Source: Ascidia mentula
Taxonomy: Eukaryota > Chordata > Ascidiacea > Phlebobranchia > Ascidiidae
Assembly (NCBI GenBank): GCA_947561715.1
Contig: OX387199.1
Location: 501,001 to 565,000, forward strand
Length of the DNA: 64,000 nt
Reading direction: 5' to 3'
A model generated the notes under the pieces. That model ran no database searches and had not been told where the DNA came from. It worked only from the letters and a program-made list of their open reading frames with translations. Both the position numbers and the translations under genes were made by a program. This document shows, piece by piece, positions 11,801 through 23,099 of this stretch (positions within the stretch are counted from its first letter, which is position 1; each line of letters opens with the position of its first letter).

Positions 11801-13895
11801 TTTTTGTTGGATAAAATCTCCTGTTTGAAGTAGATGGTGGGGTATCATTTTGAAAAAGTTCATGGGCAACATAATGTTTTAGGCTTCTAAGAATTTCCTC
11901 AATACTGCATACACCTTCTGTAACCAATTGATCTATTTTGGCAATTATTCTTTGATCAACAGGTTGAAGGAAACCAGCAGCCTTAAAATATGTAATATGG
12001 TGAATAAACAGTTCAAAAGTAAACATTTAATTTAAATAACATCCTTACTTCCCCTAAAACATGACCGGTGTGGTCATCCTGAGATGGAAAGCAAACACTG
12101 TAAGTTTGTTGCTTTAGCAAGTGCTTATCGTTGTTTTGCAGCAAATCTTTTACAACAACACTTGTCTTGTCCATTTTAGATTTACATTTCGTGGTTATCT
12201 AATCATATTACAGAATAAATTATTGATATCCAACTAAATAAAATTAGATTCAAACAAGTTGAAGAAGTACCTGAAACTGTGGAAACTTCATAATTTCCTG
12301 AATTACAATTTTTGCCTTGCAGTTAGTTTTTTTGGTCCCTTGAATGCACAAATGTTTTTTGCAAGGATTTGGATGATCTTGCAACTGATCAAAGGGGTTT
12401 CAATATTTTATCATAGAAAACATAAAGTCACTTACATGTGTAGGTGGTGCAACATGACGCCTTTCATTTTTAATCTTGATGCGATCTTTAGAATGTTGGC
12501 ATTCCAAGACCTTTGTTTGTACTATGATGTAGGGAGTGGATGTACTGTCCCAATGCAAGCGACCTATTAAAATATCTAAAAAAAATCACAAATGTAATCA
12601 GTTTGTATTGTCATACAATTATGGCTTGATGAACTTTCTTTTAATAAGTAAAACTAAGCTAAAAAGCATGCCTTTTTTTATCATACCAAATGAATTCTTC
12701 GAGAAATGAATGAACTTTGTCAATGTGGAGATTTCAAATTTCTCAACTAAATCATTTGCCTGAGTCATTGAACAAGCCCACTGCAACAATTGTTGGATTT
12801 ACTCTAAACTTAAATTTATAAACTGCACCAATTACCAGTCTTATATTACCTGCAAATTTTGTTTGCTATTCTCCTTTGCTGCTTCTGATATATTTTGCTA
12901 AAATAAACAACCACACATATGCACAAAGCATTGTGTTAAGCTATACAATTTACTAACCATTTTACTTAAACAAGTGAATTCATTCTTCACAAACTTCACA
13001 AAATATCTCTCTTCCTGTTGTAAACCTGCACCTTGGCTATTAAGGCTTTCTCTTATTGTTTTGCTTGCCTTTTCAAGATTGTATTTTGATAGCTTGTTCT
13101 GTGCCCAAGATATTAATGCAATGATAGTTAATAACATTTAAATGTATACTTACTAAGCCTTCAAACTTTGCAAACACCAAAACATCAAAGATGGTTATTA
13201 CATATTGATATAGTTTGTTTGGTTCAGATTGGCGGTCAAAATGCCAAAGTGATTCAAAGCACTCTGAACGTGTAATTATGTATGGTATGGCAGCATCATT
13301 CCAATGCACTGAGCTTTTACATGCATCTTCAAACGTAAAAAGAGGTTTCGAAAAAAAAACAGTACCATCGTGAAAACAAGCACCCACAAACAACAAAACT
13401 CACCATGTGATTTAATTAACGGGGACTTTAAAGTTAGTGCACATGACTTTTTGAATTGATGCAGCATATTTGTTGCTTCATGTTTGGATCCATACCACTA
13501 ATAAATAAAAGCACAAATGAAATACTTCCATAATACAACAAAAACGTGTTCATGTGCCTGAATATAGAACTTTTATTACTACTTCACAGATTCTTAGACC
13601 AATTTGTGACAATGCAAGTTTCATTCTTTAATATTCACAGCATAATAACTAACCTTCTCTAGAGTATTTGAGAATGTAAATTCCTTCTCACCGAATGCCA
13701 CTTCATTTAGGATGCTAAAGCAAGTATTAAAATAGTTTTTAGGATTTAGAAACGTTTTACATCTTACCAATGTTGAACAATATCTTCAGAGATTATTAAA
13801 TTTTTTGGCATTGGCACACAATTTCGAAATTGCCGAGACTCATGAGAGTCAACAACATCTTCCAAAAGACTGAAACTTCTTTTACAAAAAAACAT
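8862..13895 (-). CDS. MULE transposase fused to SWIM, Ulp1 protease and PHD finger (14 exons, ~1,342 aa)
   Basis: Exons (high to low): 13768-13895, 13654-13714, 13404-13497, 13154-13326, 12958-13098, 12850-12897, 12687-12759, 12436-12563, 12271-12384, 12049-12198, 11297-11981, 10997-11238, 10761-10936, 8862-10677. They sum to 4,029 nt, in frame throughout. Domains in order: a Cys/His FLYWCH/GCM-like DNA-binding region (about residues 245-350; CKKHLCIQGTKKTNCKAKI ... DDHTGH); a MULE DDE transposase (about 520-720) with DATYKTSKYALPLFF, MVDKCDAEIHAI, LICDFHREQAWERW and NNGVERQNRVLK; a SWIM zinc finger CTCHDFLHNFLPCKH (about 818-832); and a Ulp1/C48 protease with His (GFHWVLLVVD), Asp (LYIDPV), Gln and Cys (KQPDGSSCGVMIC). 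A C-terminal PHD finger follows (CKVCGDEG ... CTRCGQWFHIMC). All catalytic residues are present. It would cut and insert the element in the nucleus; the protease role (SUMO-like substrate) is unknown. Start chosen at the first in-frame ATG. Confidence 0.85.
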
Positions 13896-14009
13896 CTGTT
13901 CGCACAAAATCAATTCGATTTTTAGCAGAACAGAACCTAAATAAACAATAAATACAAATGGTCACTACAAATAAACCAAACTAAAGTAATTTCTATTTTA
14001 CACATAAAG

Positions 14010-14964
14010 CTTCCACGCTACACCATAACTGAAATCTAGGCCCAACCCACATTAGAGTATTTAATGCTTCCACGCTACACCATAAATGAAATCTAGGCCC
14101 AACCCACATTAGATTATTTAATGCTTCCACGCTACACCATAACTGAAATCTGGGCCCAACCCACATTAGAGTATTTAATGCTTCCACGCTACACCATAAA
14201 TGAAATCTAGGCCCAACCCACATTAGAGTATTTAATACTTCCACGCTACACCATAAATGAAATCTAGGCCCAACCCACATTAGAGTATTTAATGCTTCCA
14301 CGCTACACCATCACTGAAATCTAGGCCCAACCCACATTAGAGTATTTAATGCTTCCACGCTACACCATAACTGAAATCTGGGCCCAACCCACATTAGAGT
14401 ATTTAATGCTTCCACGCTACACCATAACTGAAATCTAGGCCCAACCACATTAGAGTATTTAATGCTTCCACGCTACACCATAAATGAAATCTAGGCCCAA
14501 CCCACATTAGAGTATTTAATGCTTCCACGCTACACCATAACTGAAATCTAGGCCCAACCCACATTAGAGTATTTAATGCTTCTACGCTACACCATAAATG
14601 AAATCTAGGCCCAACCCACATTAGAGTATTTAATACTTCCACGCTACACCATAAATGAAATCTAGGCCCAACCACATTAGAGTATTTAATGCTTCCACGC
14701 TACACCATAAATGAAATCTGGGCCCAACCCACATTAGAGTATTTAATGCTTCCACGCTACACCATAACTGAAATCTAGGCCAAACCCACATTAGAGTATT
14801 TAATGCTTCCAGACTACACCATAAATGAAATCTAGGCCAAACCCACATTAGAGTATTTAATGCTTCCAGACTACACCATAAATGAAATCTAGGCCCAACC
14901 CACATTAGAGTATTTAATGCTTCCAGGCTACACCATAACTGAAATCTGGGCCCAACCCACATTA
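14010..14964. repeat. 57-bp minisatellite, right inverted arm of the MULE
   Basis: About 17 copies of the same 57-bp unit as the left arm, in reverse orientation (ACACCATAACTGAAATCTAG, GCCCAACCCACATTAGAGTA, TTTAATGCTTCCACGCT). It shares variants with the left arm: the GTCTGG form (seen as CCAGAC), the GGGCCC form and the one-base-short form (near 14,440 and 14,670). More units carry TAAATGAA here than on the left. The arm is roughly four times shorter than the left arm. Confidence 0.95.
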
Positions 14965-15473
14965 TATTCTTCAAAACATTCACGGTTCAGTTGACACGTT
15001 TCAGACTACAGCGCACTTCACGCACATTTGACGCACGCACAACCTTGTCCATTGTTAAAAGCGATTGTGACGTCATAATCTGGTTTGCGTCGATGCCCCC
15101 GTTATGTGGTCAATGTATCTACCTAACATTCCTTCTTCTGTTGAAAAACTCTTGTTAACTTCGTCAAATAGGGGGGTTTCCCCTATTTATTGATAATAAA
15201 GTAAACAAACATTTATTTCATCACAATTCCCTTCTGGAATAATATTTTATTCAAAAGGAGAAAAGAACGTGTACCAAGTAAAAACTGTTAATAAAAAACA
15301 AATACCCCAATGTAATGTCTAAACATGTTTATAAGGAAGAAAAAAATTGCAACATTTAAATAACCATAATTAACTGGGGGTAGGTATATGTACGGTTACA
15401 TATGAAAGATGGAACGTTAGTTAGGTTTTGATGTCAACATATGCAAATTGCTTCGGCAAGTGTGATGACGTAA
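14965..15473. other. Intergenic flank between MULE and kelch gene
   Basis: Unique sequence beyond the right arm. It should hold the 3' UTR of the minus-strand kelch gene. No open frame or repeat of note was seen. Confidence 0.5.
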
Positions 15474-18400
15474 TCATACCCAAGCTACCAAAGGCGCGTA
15501 TAATAATTGTTCGTTTGTTTCGAAATCCACCACCCACTGGTCGGTTGTGACGTCATAGACCTCAATTGTGCTGTGCTTCGTATCGGTGTCGGCGCTGTGC
15601 AAAAATATTAATGTAGACGTGTTTCAAACGTAACATCACAAGCAAATTTATCCTGGTGGTCAGTGACATGTCGAGCTTCGCTTTCCGGCAGAATTTAACT
15701 TTTTGGGCGAAATATATTTGATACGCCCGGTGTGGCTCACAAGTAAGCAAACAGGGAAAAATCACTCCATTAATATTTGAGTTTTTATCGCCGTCCAAAA
15801 CGTGATTGCAATTATGTCATAGAAAAAAAAATTAGGCCAAATTCCGCACATCAATGAGCTTCAATCAACAAGAGTTTCAAAAATAACTTTGCCAATTAAT
15901 TAGTGTTGAATATCTTACCCCCCTGCCACATAAATCTTGTTCCCCACTGCGCATGCGCGGCATCCCCTTCGTTTTGAGTTCATTGAGGAGACTGCCATCC
16001 AGCGGTCAGCTCTCTGGTCGTACTTTTCAACAGTATCCAGGGGTTGACGTTTGCTGCCATCCGCATCGCCACCTAACGGCAGCATTGATTCATGGAAATT
16101 ATTTGTTAGTTTTAAAATCAAAATCTGCAAGCAAGCGTTTTTTAAATCACTTTCAACACTTTTAACCGAACTACCAACCGATGGCGTAGATATGTTCTCC
16201 CACAACAGCCGCGCTCATCCACCGCCTGCATGACGTCATGGGAGCTACAGATCGCCACCTGGTGTCTCTTGGGTCGTATGATTCCACTATATTCAGAGGC
16301 CGCATGCGATTGTGGCCACCAAGCGAAAAGATGCATCCTGGCAAACAATGGAGGTTTGACGTCATTTCATGTCGGGTGGTGTTCGGAGAAAACGATACAA
16401 ACAAGACTTAGTTTCTGGAATGACATTTGGTCCTAAATTGATGTTTGGCAGTTTGAAACGATTTGCTGCTGTTGCCAGAAGCAACTTACATACAGGGGTC
16501 ATCGAAAAGCCTTAAGAACAGACTTGGAAAAGTGTTGGTTTGCCCCTTGCGGTCATGACAAGCAGTTGACATTTTGGAACCTATATTTTACGACTGCACG
16601 TCGGTTTCAATGTCGAAACGTTATAAAAAAAAAAAAATTTAAAGTTTATAGTTTAAAAAATTAATAATTTTGAATCCTAAATCTTTTTCCAAACTTATAA
16701 TTCAACACAATCTCATTCGGAAGTTCGTGGATAAAATTTTTGGGAAATATTTTCTACCATTGCACGTGACCAAGGCATGAGCTGTCCTCTTCTCCTTCAT
16801 GGGGGGTTTCTTCATCCATTGATCAACATTCACACATAACTCCTCGCATGATGGGAGGAATTGAGAATCCTGATCAGCTCCTCCAGCAACGAACACGTTT
16901 CCTGAAGGTCAACGGAAAGGTCACACTAATTAACTATTTAATTGTTAAAGTTGACGCCTTACTACAAAACTATGTCCATGACCCCAGAATCCCGATGGAA
17001 AAATATTAACTTCAAGTGGGATTCGAACCGGCAACCTGTGGATGTGGTATTCAGTATATTTTCAATAAAATTTAACATTTTTACCAACAAATGGTTCATG
17101 GCAGTATTTGGGGAAGTGACAAACGAACCATAAGATTACACTCAAACCACTTTTGGTTTACGCCTTAAAAAAACGTAAGAATGCCCACCATCTATTGACG
17201 TCATCCCGAAACAGAATCTTCTCTGGTGCATCGGCCTCAGGTTCAACCATCTGACCTCGTCATCACGTAAGTTGCAACATTCGATCGAGCTCGTCACGTT
17301 AACACCCATACGAACCTGACCTCCGGCCAGGAACACTTTGTGATCAACGACGGTTGCGGCCGAGTCGTACCTCGGTGTAATGTTGCCCTGAAATACACAA
17401 ACCCTTGGTCAAAATCTCCATGCGCGTGCACCAGCTATGTCAGGGTGCGATTTGTCAGCAGTATTTCATAATATATATGTCGTAGGAACTTTAAACAGAC
17501 AGACAGACGACTTAGGATTATTCATCATATTTCGTACTAATCCGTTATTGAGTCTCTGTCAGCCATAGAGATCATATAGGCGATTCTAAGAAATCAAAAT
17601 CTCTTTTCTCAGTATTTCATCGAATAAAATATGTCGCTGTTGGAAATGCAATACAAAATGTAAACTTTGGAGATATTCGAGCCATGAAACGCAAAACATA
17701 GAAAATGTTAATTGCAATTATAAGAAAATCTATGATTTTACACCGGATGAAGCGAATAGGGTCTCGCGAAAGCTCATGTGTTTTAAAGATAAAAGTCGTT
17801 AGTGTCACAAGACCGTTACGACTTTTTAAATAACTCAACTGTGAAGGTTTTCAACTGTCGACTCGCGATTTCTATCTGATGAACTGAGTTGCTGATTTTG
17901 TCGGAGCCGATCAACAGAAGTTTTCCCTGAGGTTCTGTGGATTTAAAACATTTGATAAAAACTAACAAGAGTTTAAGTCAAGACTTAAATTTATTGATTT
18001 GTTTCTGTTCTGACCTTCGTATCCGGACGAATTCCTGCTCAAGGTCATTGCGGCCATGCGCTTGTGCAAGATTTCGACGAACTTCTGCCACATGTCGGTT
18101 GATTCACGCAATAAAGGCTATTAACAAATAATTCTGGAATTGATGACGTGATTTTCTAATCCACAGGTTTAAGGCAAGATAAAAAACGTTTCGTAATTTA
18201 CCTCATGATAAACAACATTGTTTAGGAACATAGACGACAACTCATCCATGTTGATTAATTTCATCAGTTCCGGAAGTTTATCCTTGCGCGTATCCACATC
18301 ATGTCGGATCCATCCAATGAGCTTATTGTACATTTCCTCTTCGGGGATTTTCTTCATAATTGTTTTTAAAATAGTTTGGTTGTTTGGAATTTTTTAGAAA

Positions 18401-19704
18401 ATGTTTTCCGTAAGAATAAGCTTTCACTCATACCATTTTGTCCCTGTTTTTGATAATCGCGTGCAGCTCATCCGATGCCATCCTTTTAAATCCATCCCCT
18501 CGTATGACGTCAACAGAACATCTCTTTATGACGTCATTGGCGGCTTTTATGAGGTGAGTGGAGTTATATTGATGACCGATTAAGCGAATTGTTTGATAGT
18601 TGGAAGTTGTAAGGGCGTGAGTCAGGAATTCAGTGCAGCGAACTTTGGCGTCTGAGCAACAAAGTGACGAATTAAATGAAGCGGTGAAGCAGTAACTCAT
18701 ACTGTGAAACGACGAATTGCAAGTAAAGTGTTTTTACCACTTGTAAATACAACAATAGGACTGATTTTCACCAGTTTTTACCTTAATCACAAAACATGTT
18801 TGTGATCAAGGTTTTGCACCAAAGAACTTGAACGCGCTTGAACACCTAATATGCAAAATGAAAAGGGCATGGGCACCGGTAAACTGTGATCTATTAACTG
18901 TCACTAATATCATCACCATTTTTGGGGGGGTTTTATACTAGTCTTAAGTTTTCAAACAAGTCAGCGTGAGTTTAGTTAGAAAGGTCGTGGCATTGTGGTT
19001 TGTCCGCAACTCCGCGCACCACAAACATCATATCCCACCTTCCACAAACATCATATCCCACCTTCCACAAACATCATATCCCACCTTCCACAAACATCAT
19101 ATCCCACCTTCAATTTCGAGTATTTCGCTGGCTTCCATGATATCCAGTACATTGTCACGTGATATCGTCATCTCACCCATGTAAATAAACTCTATCAATT
19201 CACTAACTATATCGGCTTTTACGTCATCGATGGTGATGACGTCAGCCTTCCGATCATGGTTCTGTGACGTAAAGTATTGCAAACTTTTAACTTTTGGATG
19301 CATGCAAGTTGAAAGTTAGTGATAACATTCATTAAAGCCGAAGATATAAAAGATTGAAACCGTAATTCTATTTTAACAACGTCAGTTTTTGAATTATTTT
19401 AGACGTTTTTAAAGAAAACATGCTATGTTATATATTTTACACATAAATTTCCTAACGACAATGGATTAATTTGTGTAAAAGTGTCATATTTTAGGTACAT
19501 CCGGTAATGTGATTTTGTTTAAATACACTTGTATTTGAAACAATTACACAGCATAAAAACCCAACAACAATTGCATTCAAAACCTCTGTAGTGAATTTCT
19601 TGTGGAAAAATCCCGAGTAACTCCCAAGCACCATCCTGTTAGCCTCAAAATCTCTTTCCCCAACTCGTATTATGACGTCATTGTAGTGATTGTCTCTTCT
19701 GTGT
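15474..19704 (-). CDS. BTB-BACK-Kelch protein (KLHL-like), first exon(s) not identified
   Basis: Likely a Cullin-3 ubiquitin-ligase substrate adaptor (family knowledge). Exons: 19584-19704, 19108-19261, 18434-18651, 18202-18351, 18015-18084, 17840-17934, 17189-17387, 16758-16901, 16179-16337, 15919-16072, 15474-15594. These give 527 residues in one frame. BTB: NDVIIRVGERDFEANRMVL ... FFHKKFTTE, then VITIDDVKADIVSELIEFIY. BACK: DAKVRCTEFLTHAL ... IPEEEMYNKLIGWIRHD. Kelch blades: [66 protein letters not shown] ... TVEKYDQRADRW and VAGGGADTDTKHSTIEVYD. The last exon ends in a short tail. The exon at 18015-18084 is the least certain. The BTB starts almost at the first mapped exon, so only a short N-terminus is missing, probably in a small exon upstream of 19,705. 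Confidence 0.82.
19019..19110. repeat. Four exact 23-bp repeats across a splice donor
   Basis: CCACAAACATCATATCCCAC-CTT is repeated four times head to tail. On the kelch coding strand each copy contains AAG/GTGGGAT, so the donor that ends exon 19108-19261 lies in the repeat nearest the exon. Three identical donors follow at 23-bp steps inside the intron. Confidence 0.9.
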
Positions 19705-20176
19705 CTGGGTAAAAAAGTAGGCAGGTGTATTTACACGCATGACTGAAGCCGAGGAATGCGGTTTTCCCCGTGAGTTCAACCCCAGTGCTGTTGGCGAAAC
19801 CATGGCTTGACTTCCTGCTTACAATTATCTGTATAGTGTCTAGTTTCGTAGCGAAACTGAAACTAATTTAACTGAACCACCAAATGTTATGGCAATTTAC
19901 TTAGTGTAATATATCAAATTTAATGTAGAAGCGAAACTGATGTTCCAAAAACCAAAAAACATGTCACTTCATAAGGCACTAAATTTTGGTTTTAAAGATA
20001 AGGTTTTGTGAACATAAGATTACGATCAGGCTTATTATTATGTGCAAATGAGCTTACATGCAATCATATTTACCCAACCTTGACCGATAAAAGTTTATTT
20101 TTTAAATCAATTTTTTCCAAAACCGTGAGGAATAAGATTTAAAAGCGAGTGGATGTTAGGTGACGTGCTTTTACGA

Positions 20177-20373
20177 TTATCTATACTTTAACAATCCTGT
20201 CATGAACGCGGGTGCAAACTTGGGGTTTGAAATCCTCTCATACTTTCTCGCAATATCATGCAAACATCTGTAGTGTCCTAGGGTGGCTTTGCTCGGTTCG
20301 ATTTCAATTTCACGTGAAAGTTTTTTCTTGTCAACAAATTGCATTGCCACGTACATGAGTAATTTAAAGGAGC
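20177..20373 (-). CDS. Unrecognised terminal exon, orphan
   Basis: A minus-strand frame opens after a good acceptor (TTTTGTAG at 20,374-20,381) and ends in a stop. An AATAAA lies about 80 bp downstream (minus strand, near 20,093-20,098). The peptide begins SFKLLMYVAMQFVDKKKL and ends KFAPAFMTGLLKYR. I do not recognise the family. The acceptor, stop and polyA signal together look like a real last exon, but I could not connect upstream exons in 20.4-22.2 kb. It lies upstream of the kelch gene on the same strand and has its own polyA signal, so it is probably a separate gene. Confidence 0.35.
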
Positions 20374-22280
20374 CTACAAAAGAGATTACATCTGACACAA
20401 AAACATTTCCTTGAAGTTACAATCTATAGTCCAAGTCACACGAACTGTTCTCCAAAACTTCTACTTAACAACAATCCGTTCCTTGTTTGACAAACTCAAA
20501 TACACTTTAATATTGTTGACTAATTCAATTCTACAAGAAATCTTTTGTCGCCCTGACAACGGCAACATTGTCTTATCCGAACAACTTTATCAGGCTAGAA
20601 GTAAGCTTGCTGACAGCTGTGAAACCTACGTCATCAAATCAAAATCTGCATGTTACCAGGGAGAAATCCAATACGGTTCAATGAACACGTGTAATTAATT
20701 CCACAACATCGCCATCTAATCGTTAAAGGAAAACCGATCTTAATTTTTTAGTGTGAAACCTACCAAAGAGTTACACAAATAACGCCATAACGTAATGATG
20801 CTACACTTTGCATCAGTAAGCGGGCTTAGTTAAAGCTAATAAGTGGGCTTAGTTGAAGCTGAGCGCTACAATCGCGCATAAAAATGAGGAGTAGAGATAG
20901 TTTGAGCATCCGACCGCTGCAACTCTATGAGGATTCTCCTTTACGTTTTTGGGGAAATCACGTGGAAACGAAACCCAGAGTTTGACATTTGATCTCGTGA
21001 GCAAGAAAGGCGAGGGTTTCTGATCTAAGGATTGCAAACAAATTATTGGAAGCAGAGTCGTATGGATTGAGCGCTCATAATCTTCAGTAGATAATTTGTT
21101 TTAAAATAACATCTCTAATTTTGTTGTGTATAAGCAATATATGATAACACAGATTGCACGGCGAAAATCACATTTGGACGTTAAGCATTCTGCACTATAT
21201 CTCGCCCCTGTATACGATAAAATATCACTCAATAAACTTGCTAGAACAACCTCCCGTACCTGTAATTCACGCGTTATAACAAATACTTAGCTGTGTTGCG
21301 TACAAAACAATCCAACGAGGCCTCATTATTTGAAGCTCCTTTCCACTGAAACCAGGCAAACATTACTAACATAGATTGCGTATTTTGTTATTTCTGACCT
21401 ATTTTCAATTTCCACAACGTTCATCTTGTCTATCTAAGTTTACCAGAAACTAAACTACAGCGGAACATTTACCTTCATACTCACACACTCCATTTGGACG
21501 TCCCGCACGCAACCATTGTATCGTGTCATGCTCCGCTGCACACACAAGCCCGAAACTTCCCAACCTCCCCCGTACTTTGCACATCAAACGATCCTCACAT
21601 TCCTCGCAACGCATCACTTGCAACCGAAACGCTAGCGACCACTAGCGGCAAAAATTGTAAAATATGTTTACCACATGAAGTATAAAGAGTTCTGACACCC
21701 AGGGTCCAGAAATTTAAGGAAGAAAACCAGATCGGGATTCGTAGCAATTAGTATATGATTTAGTTTGCGAGCCAGACATTGAGGGTTCGAATCCAACAAC
21801 ATCCAATAAACTACTTGGGATACAGGCGTAAGTTTTATCGTGCATCTGGCAATCGTTTTCAAATATACTTAATGCGATACAGACAAGTTCAGTAACTTCC
21901 ATTTTAAACAACTGATGAACAAACATCACGTGGTATCTATAATATAAACACACTGTAAATATGTGATGTGACGTTGAACGGTTAGTTTGCAAAACTCAGT
22001 TGTAATATTGTTTGGGAACATTTAGACAAGTCACGCTGATTTGCACACGAAGTTTCCGGCAGGAAGCAGTCGTTAAAATATCTAGAACAAACGCGAATGA
22101 CGCGCTTCGCGATTATTACGAAACAATCGCTTCCTATACGCACCCAAACATGTTGTTATTGGTTTTAATTTTCTACGTTAAATTTTAGAATAAGCAACAA
22201 GAAATAAACGGAACGTACCACGTGATTCACTTCACACAGGATGTTTGTTATGTCATGCTAGAACAAAAATAAGTCATTGT
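20374..22280. other. Largely unassigned intergenic region
   Basis: No confident gene. Seen here: a near-duplicate pair AGTAAGCGGGCTTAGTTAAA / ATAAGTGGGCTTAGTTGAA at about 20,815-20,860; a short minus-strand Cys-containing frame at about 21,440-21,615 (MRCEECEDRLMCK ... RAGRPNGVCEYEG) of unknown meaning; and a tRNA B-box-like GGTTCGAATCC at about 21,785-21,795 that may mark a decayed tRNA-derived SINE. A possible reverse-strand B-box also lies near 17,013. Confidence 0.3.
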
Positions 22281-22285
22281 GACGT

Positions 22286-22292
22286 TATAAAG
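22286..22292 (+). promoter_or_regulatory. TATA box of small secreted-peptide gene
   Basis: TATAAAG lies 70 bp upstream of the ATG at 22,362, leaving a short leader. A TGACGT half-site sits just before it. Spacing is typical of a focused promoter. Confidence 0.6.
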
Positions 22293-22361
22293 GCGCGAGA
22301 CAATAGCTGAGAGCATACAACGAACAACTGGTTGACGGAAAACAGCGAAGAGTCTCTTGGA

Positions 22362-22999
22362 ATGGCAAAGTTTGTGGTTATTCTTACCCTGTGTGTTCTG
22401 CTTGCTTGTGTGACATCAGCCACGGAGATGTTCTCGGACAGACATAAATCCGGGTGAGTGTAAAATTCTTGCGCACTTTAAAGTACAACAACCAATTATT
22501 TTACAAAAACAAACAAGATGTGACAAAAATTTATGAATTTTCGCGAATTAAAATTTTTTTTTTTTTAAATGATCAGTTTCATGCATGAAGAGATGTTAGG
22601 ATATTGAAGTAGTTACTTTAAAGTATTGGCAGCATTTTGTTCAAAATTTATTGACAAGAAATATTTTTAAGTTTTAATTTTTTTGTTTTTTAAAACCTTT
22701 AGTAAGAAAAAATTCTGGGATTCCAAAGATTTTTGGGATTCCCGCCATAGAAATCGCCAACAATTGGTTCAGGATGTAAAAGACGCGTTGGAGGATTATT
22801 TCGAAGGACTGGAAGGTAAAATTAAGTCGACATTTACTTTTTAACCGGTTTAACAAAAAGTTTTAAAACAAAATTTCAAACTTTAACAGAAATATTTTCC
22901 ACCCACAAGTTGCGTTATTCATAGTTTCGGGGTTAAAAAGGTGAAAAACATTCAACAAATCCTCCATTAACCAGATTTCTTTTTGCAGATTTGGACTAA
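22362..22999 (+). CDS. Small secreted peptide precursor, 71 aa, three exons
   Basis: Exons 22362-22453, 22703-22815 and 22989-22999 join in phase (216 nt with stop) with donors GTGAGT and GTAAAA and acceptors TTTAG and TTTTTGCAG. The precursor has a strong signal peptide (MAKFVVILTLCVLLACVTS, cleavage near residue 20). Next comes a basic, aromatic middle with a small internal repeat (KKKFWDSKDFWDSRHRNRQQ). The tail is strongly acidic (DVKDALEDYFEGLEDLD). There are no cysteines in the mature part. An AATAAA at 23,069 ends the transcript. Signal peptide, basic core and anionic C-terminal extension is the layout of tunicate antimicrobial-peptide precursors, but dibasic sites would also fit a neuropeptide. 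The layout is seen directly; the role is inferred and no family was recognised. Confidence 0.75.
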
Positions 23000-23068
23000 A
23001 AACGTTGCAACGAAGATTCGGAGACAGCTTCTACCTCACACCGATTCAATTCATCGTACTTAAAAACT

Positions 23069-23074
23069 AATAAA
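23069..23074 (+). terminator. Polyadenylation signal AATAAA
   Basis: AATAAA lies 70 bp after the stop codon of the 71-aa secreted-peptide gene. Confidence 0.6.
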
Positions 23075-23099
23075 AACAATGCATCAAACGGAGTGAAGT

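Larger units (their letters stand above)
3520..14964. mobile_element. Mutator-like DNA transposon with Foldback-like minisatellite inverted ends
   Basis: An element of about 11.4 kb bounded by arrays of the same 57-bp unit in opposite orientation (3,520-7,345 and 14,010-14,964). It contains one minus-strand gene of 14 exons encoding a MULE transposase/Ulp1 protease/PHD fusion. At the inner edges both arrays end in the same unit phase, near GTGTAGC followed by a CTTTAT block, as expected of true terminal inverted repeats. At the outer edges the phases differ (left begins at CATTTATGG, right ends at CACATTA) and no 8-10-bp target-site duplication is evident. One or both outermost termini may therefore have been lost or reshaped by unequal exchange. 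The intact-looking gene suggests recent activity. Confidence 0.8.

Noticed and set aside
13993-14983. Possible CRISPR-like array in the 57-bp repeats
   Set aside because: Units are contiguous with no unique spacers, and the genome is eukaryotic.
21714-21800. Possible tRNA gene with GGTTCGAATCC B-box
   Set aside because: No acceptor stem or convincing A-box could be paired; at most a decayed tRNA-derived SINE.
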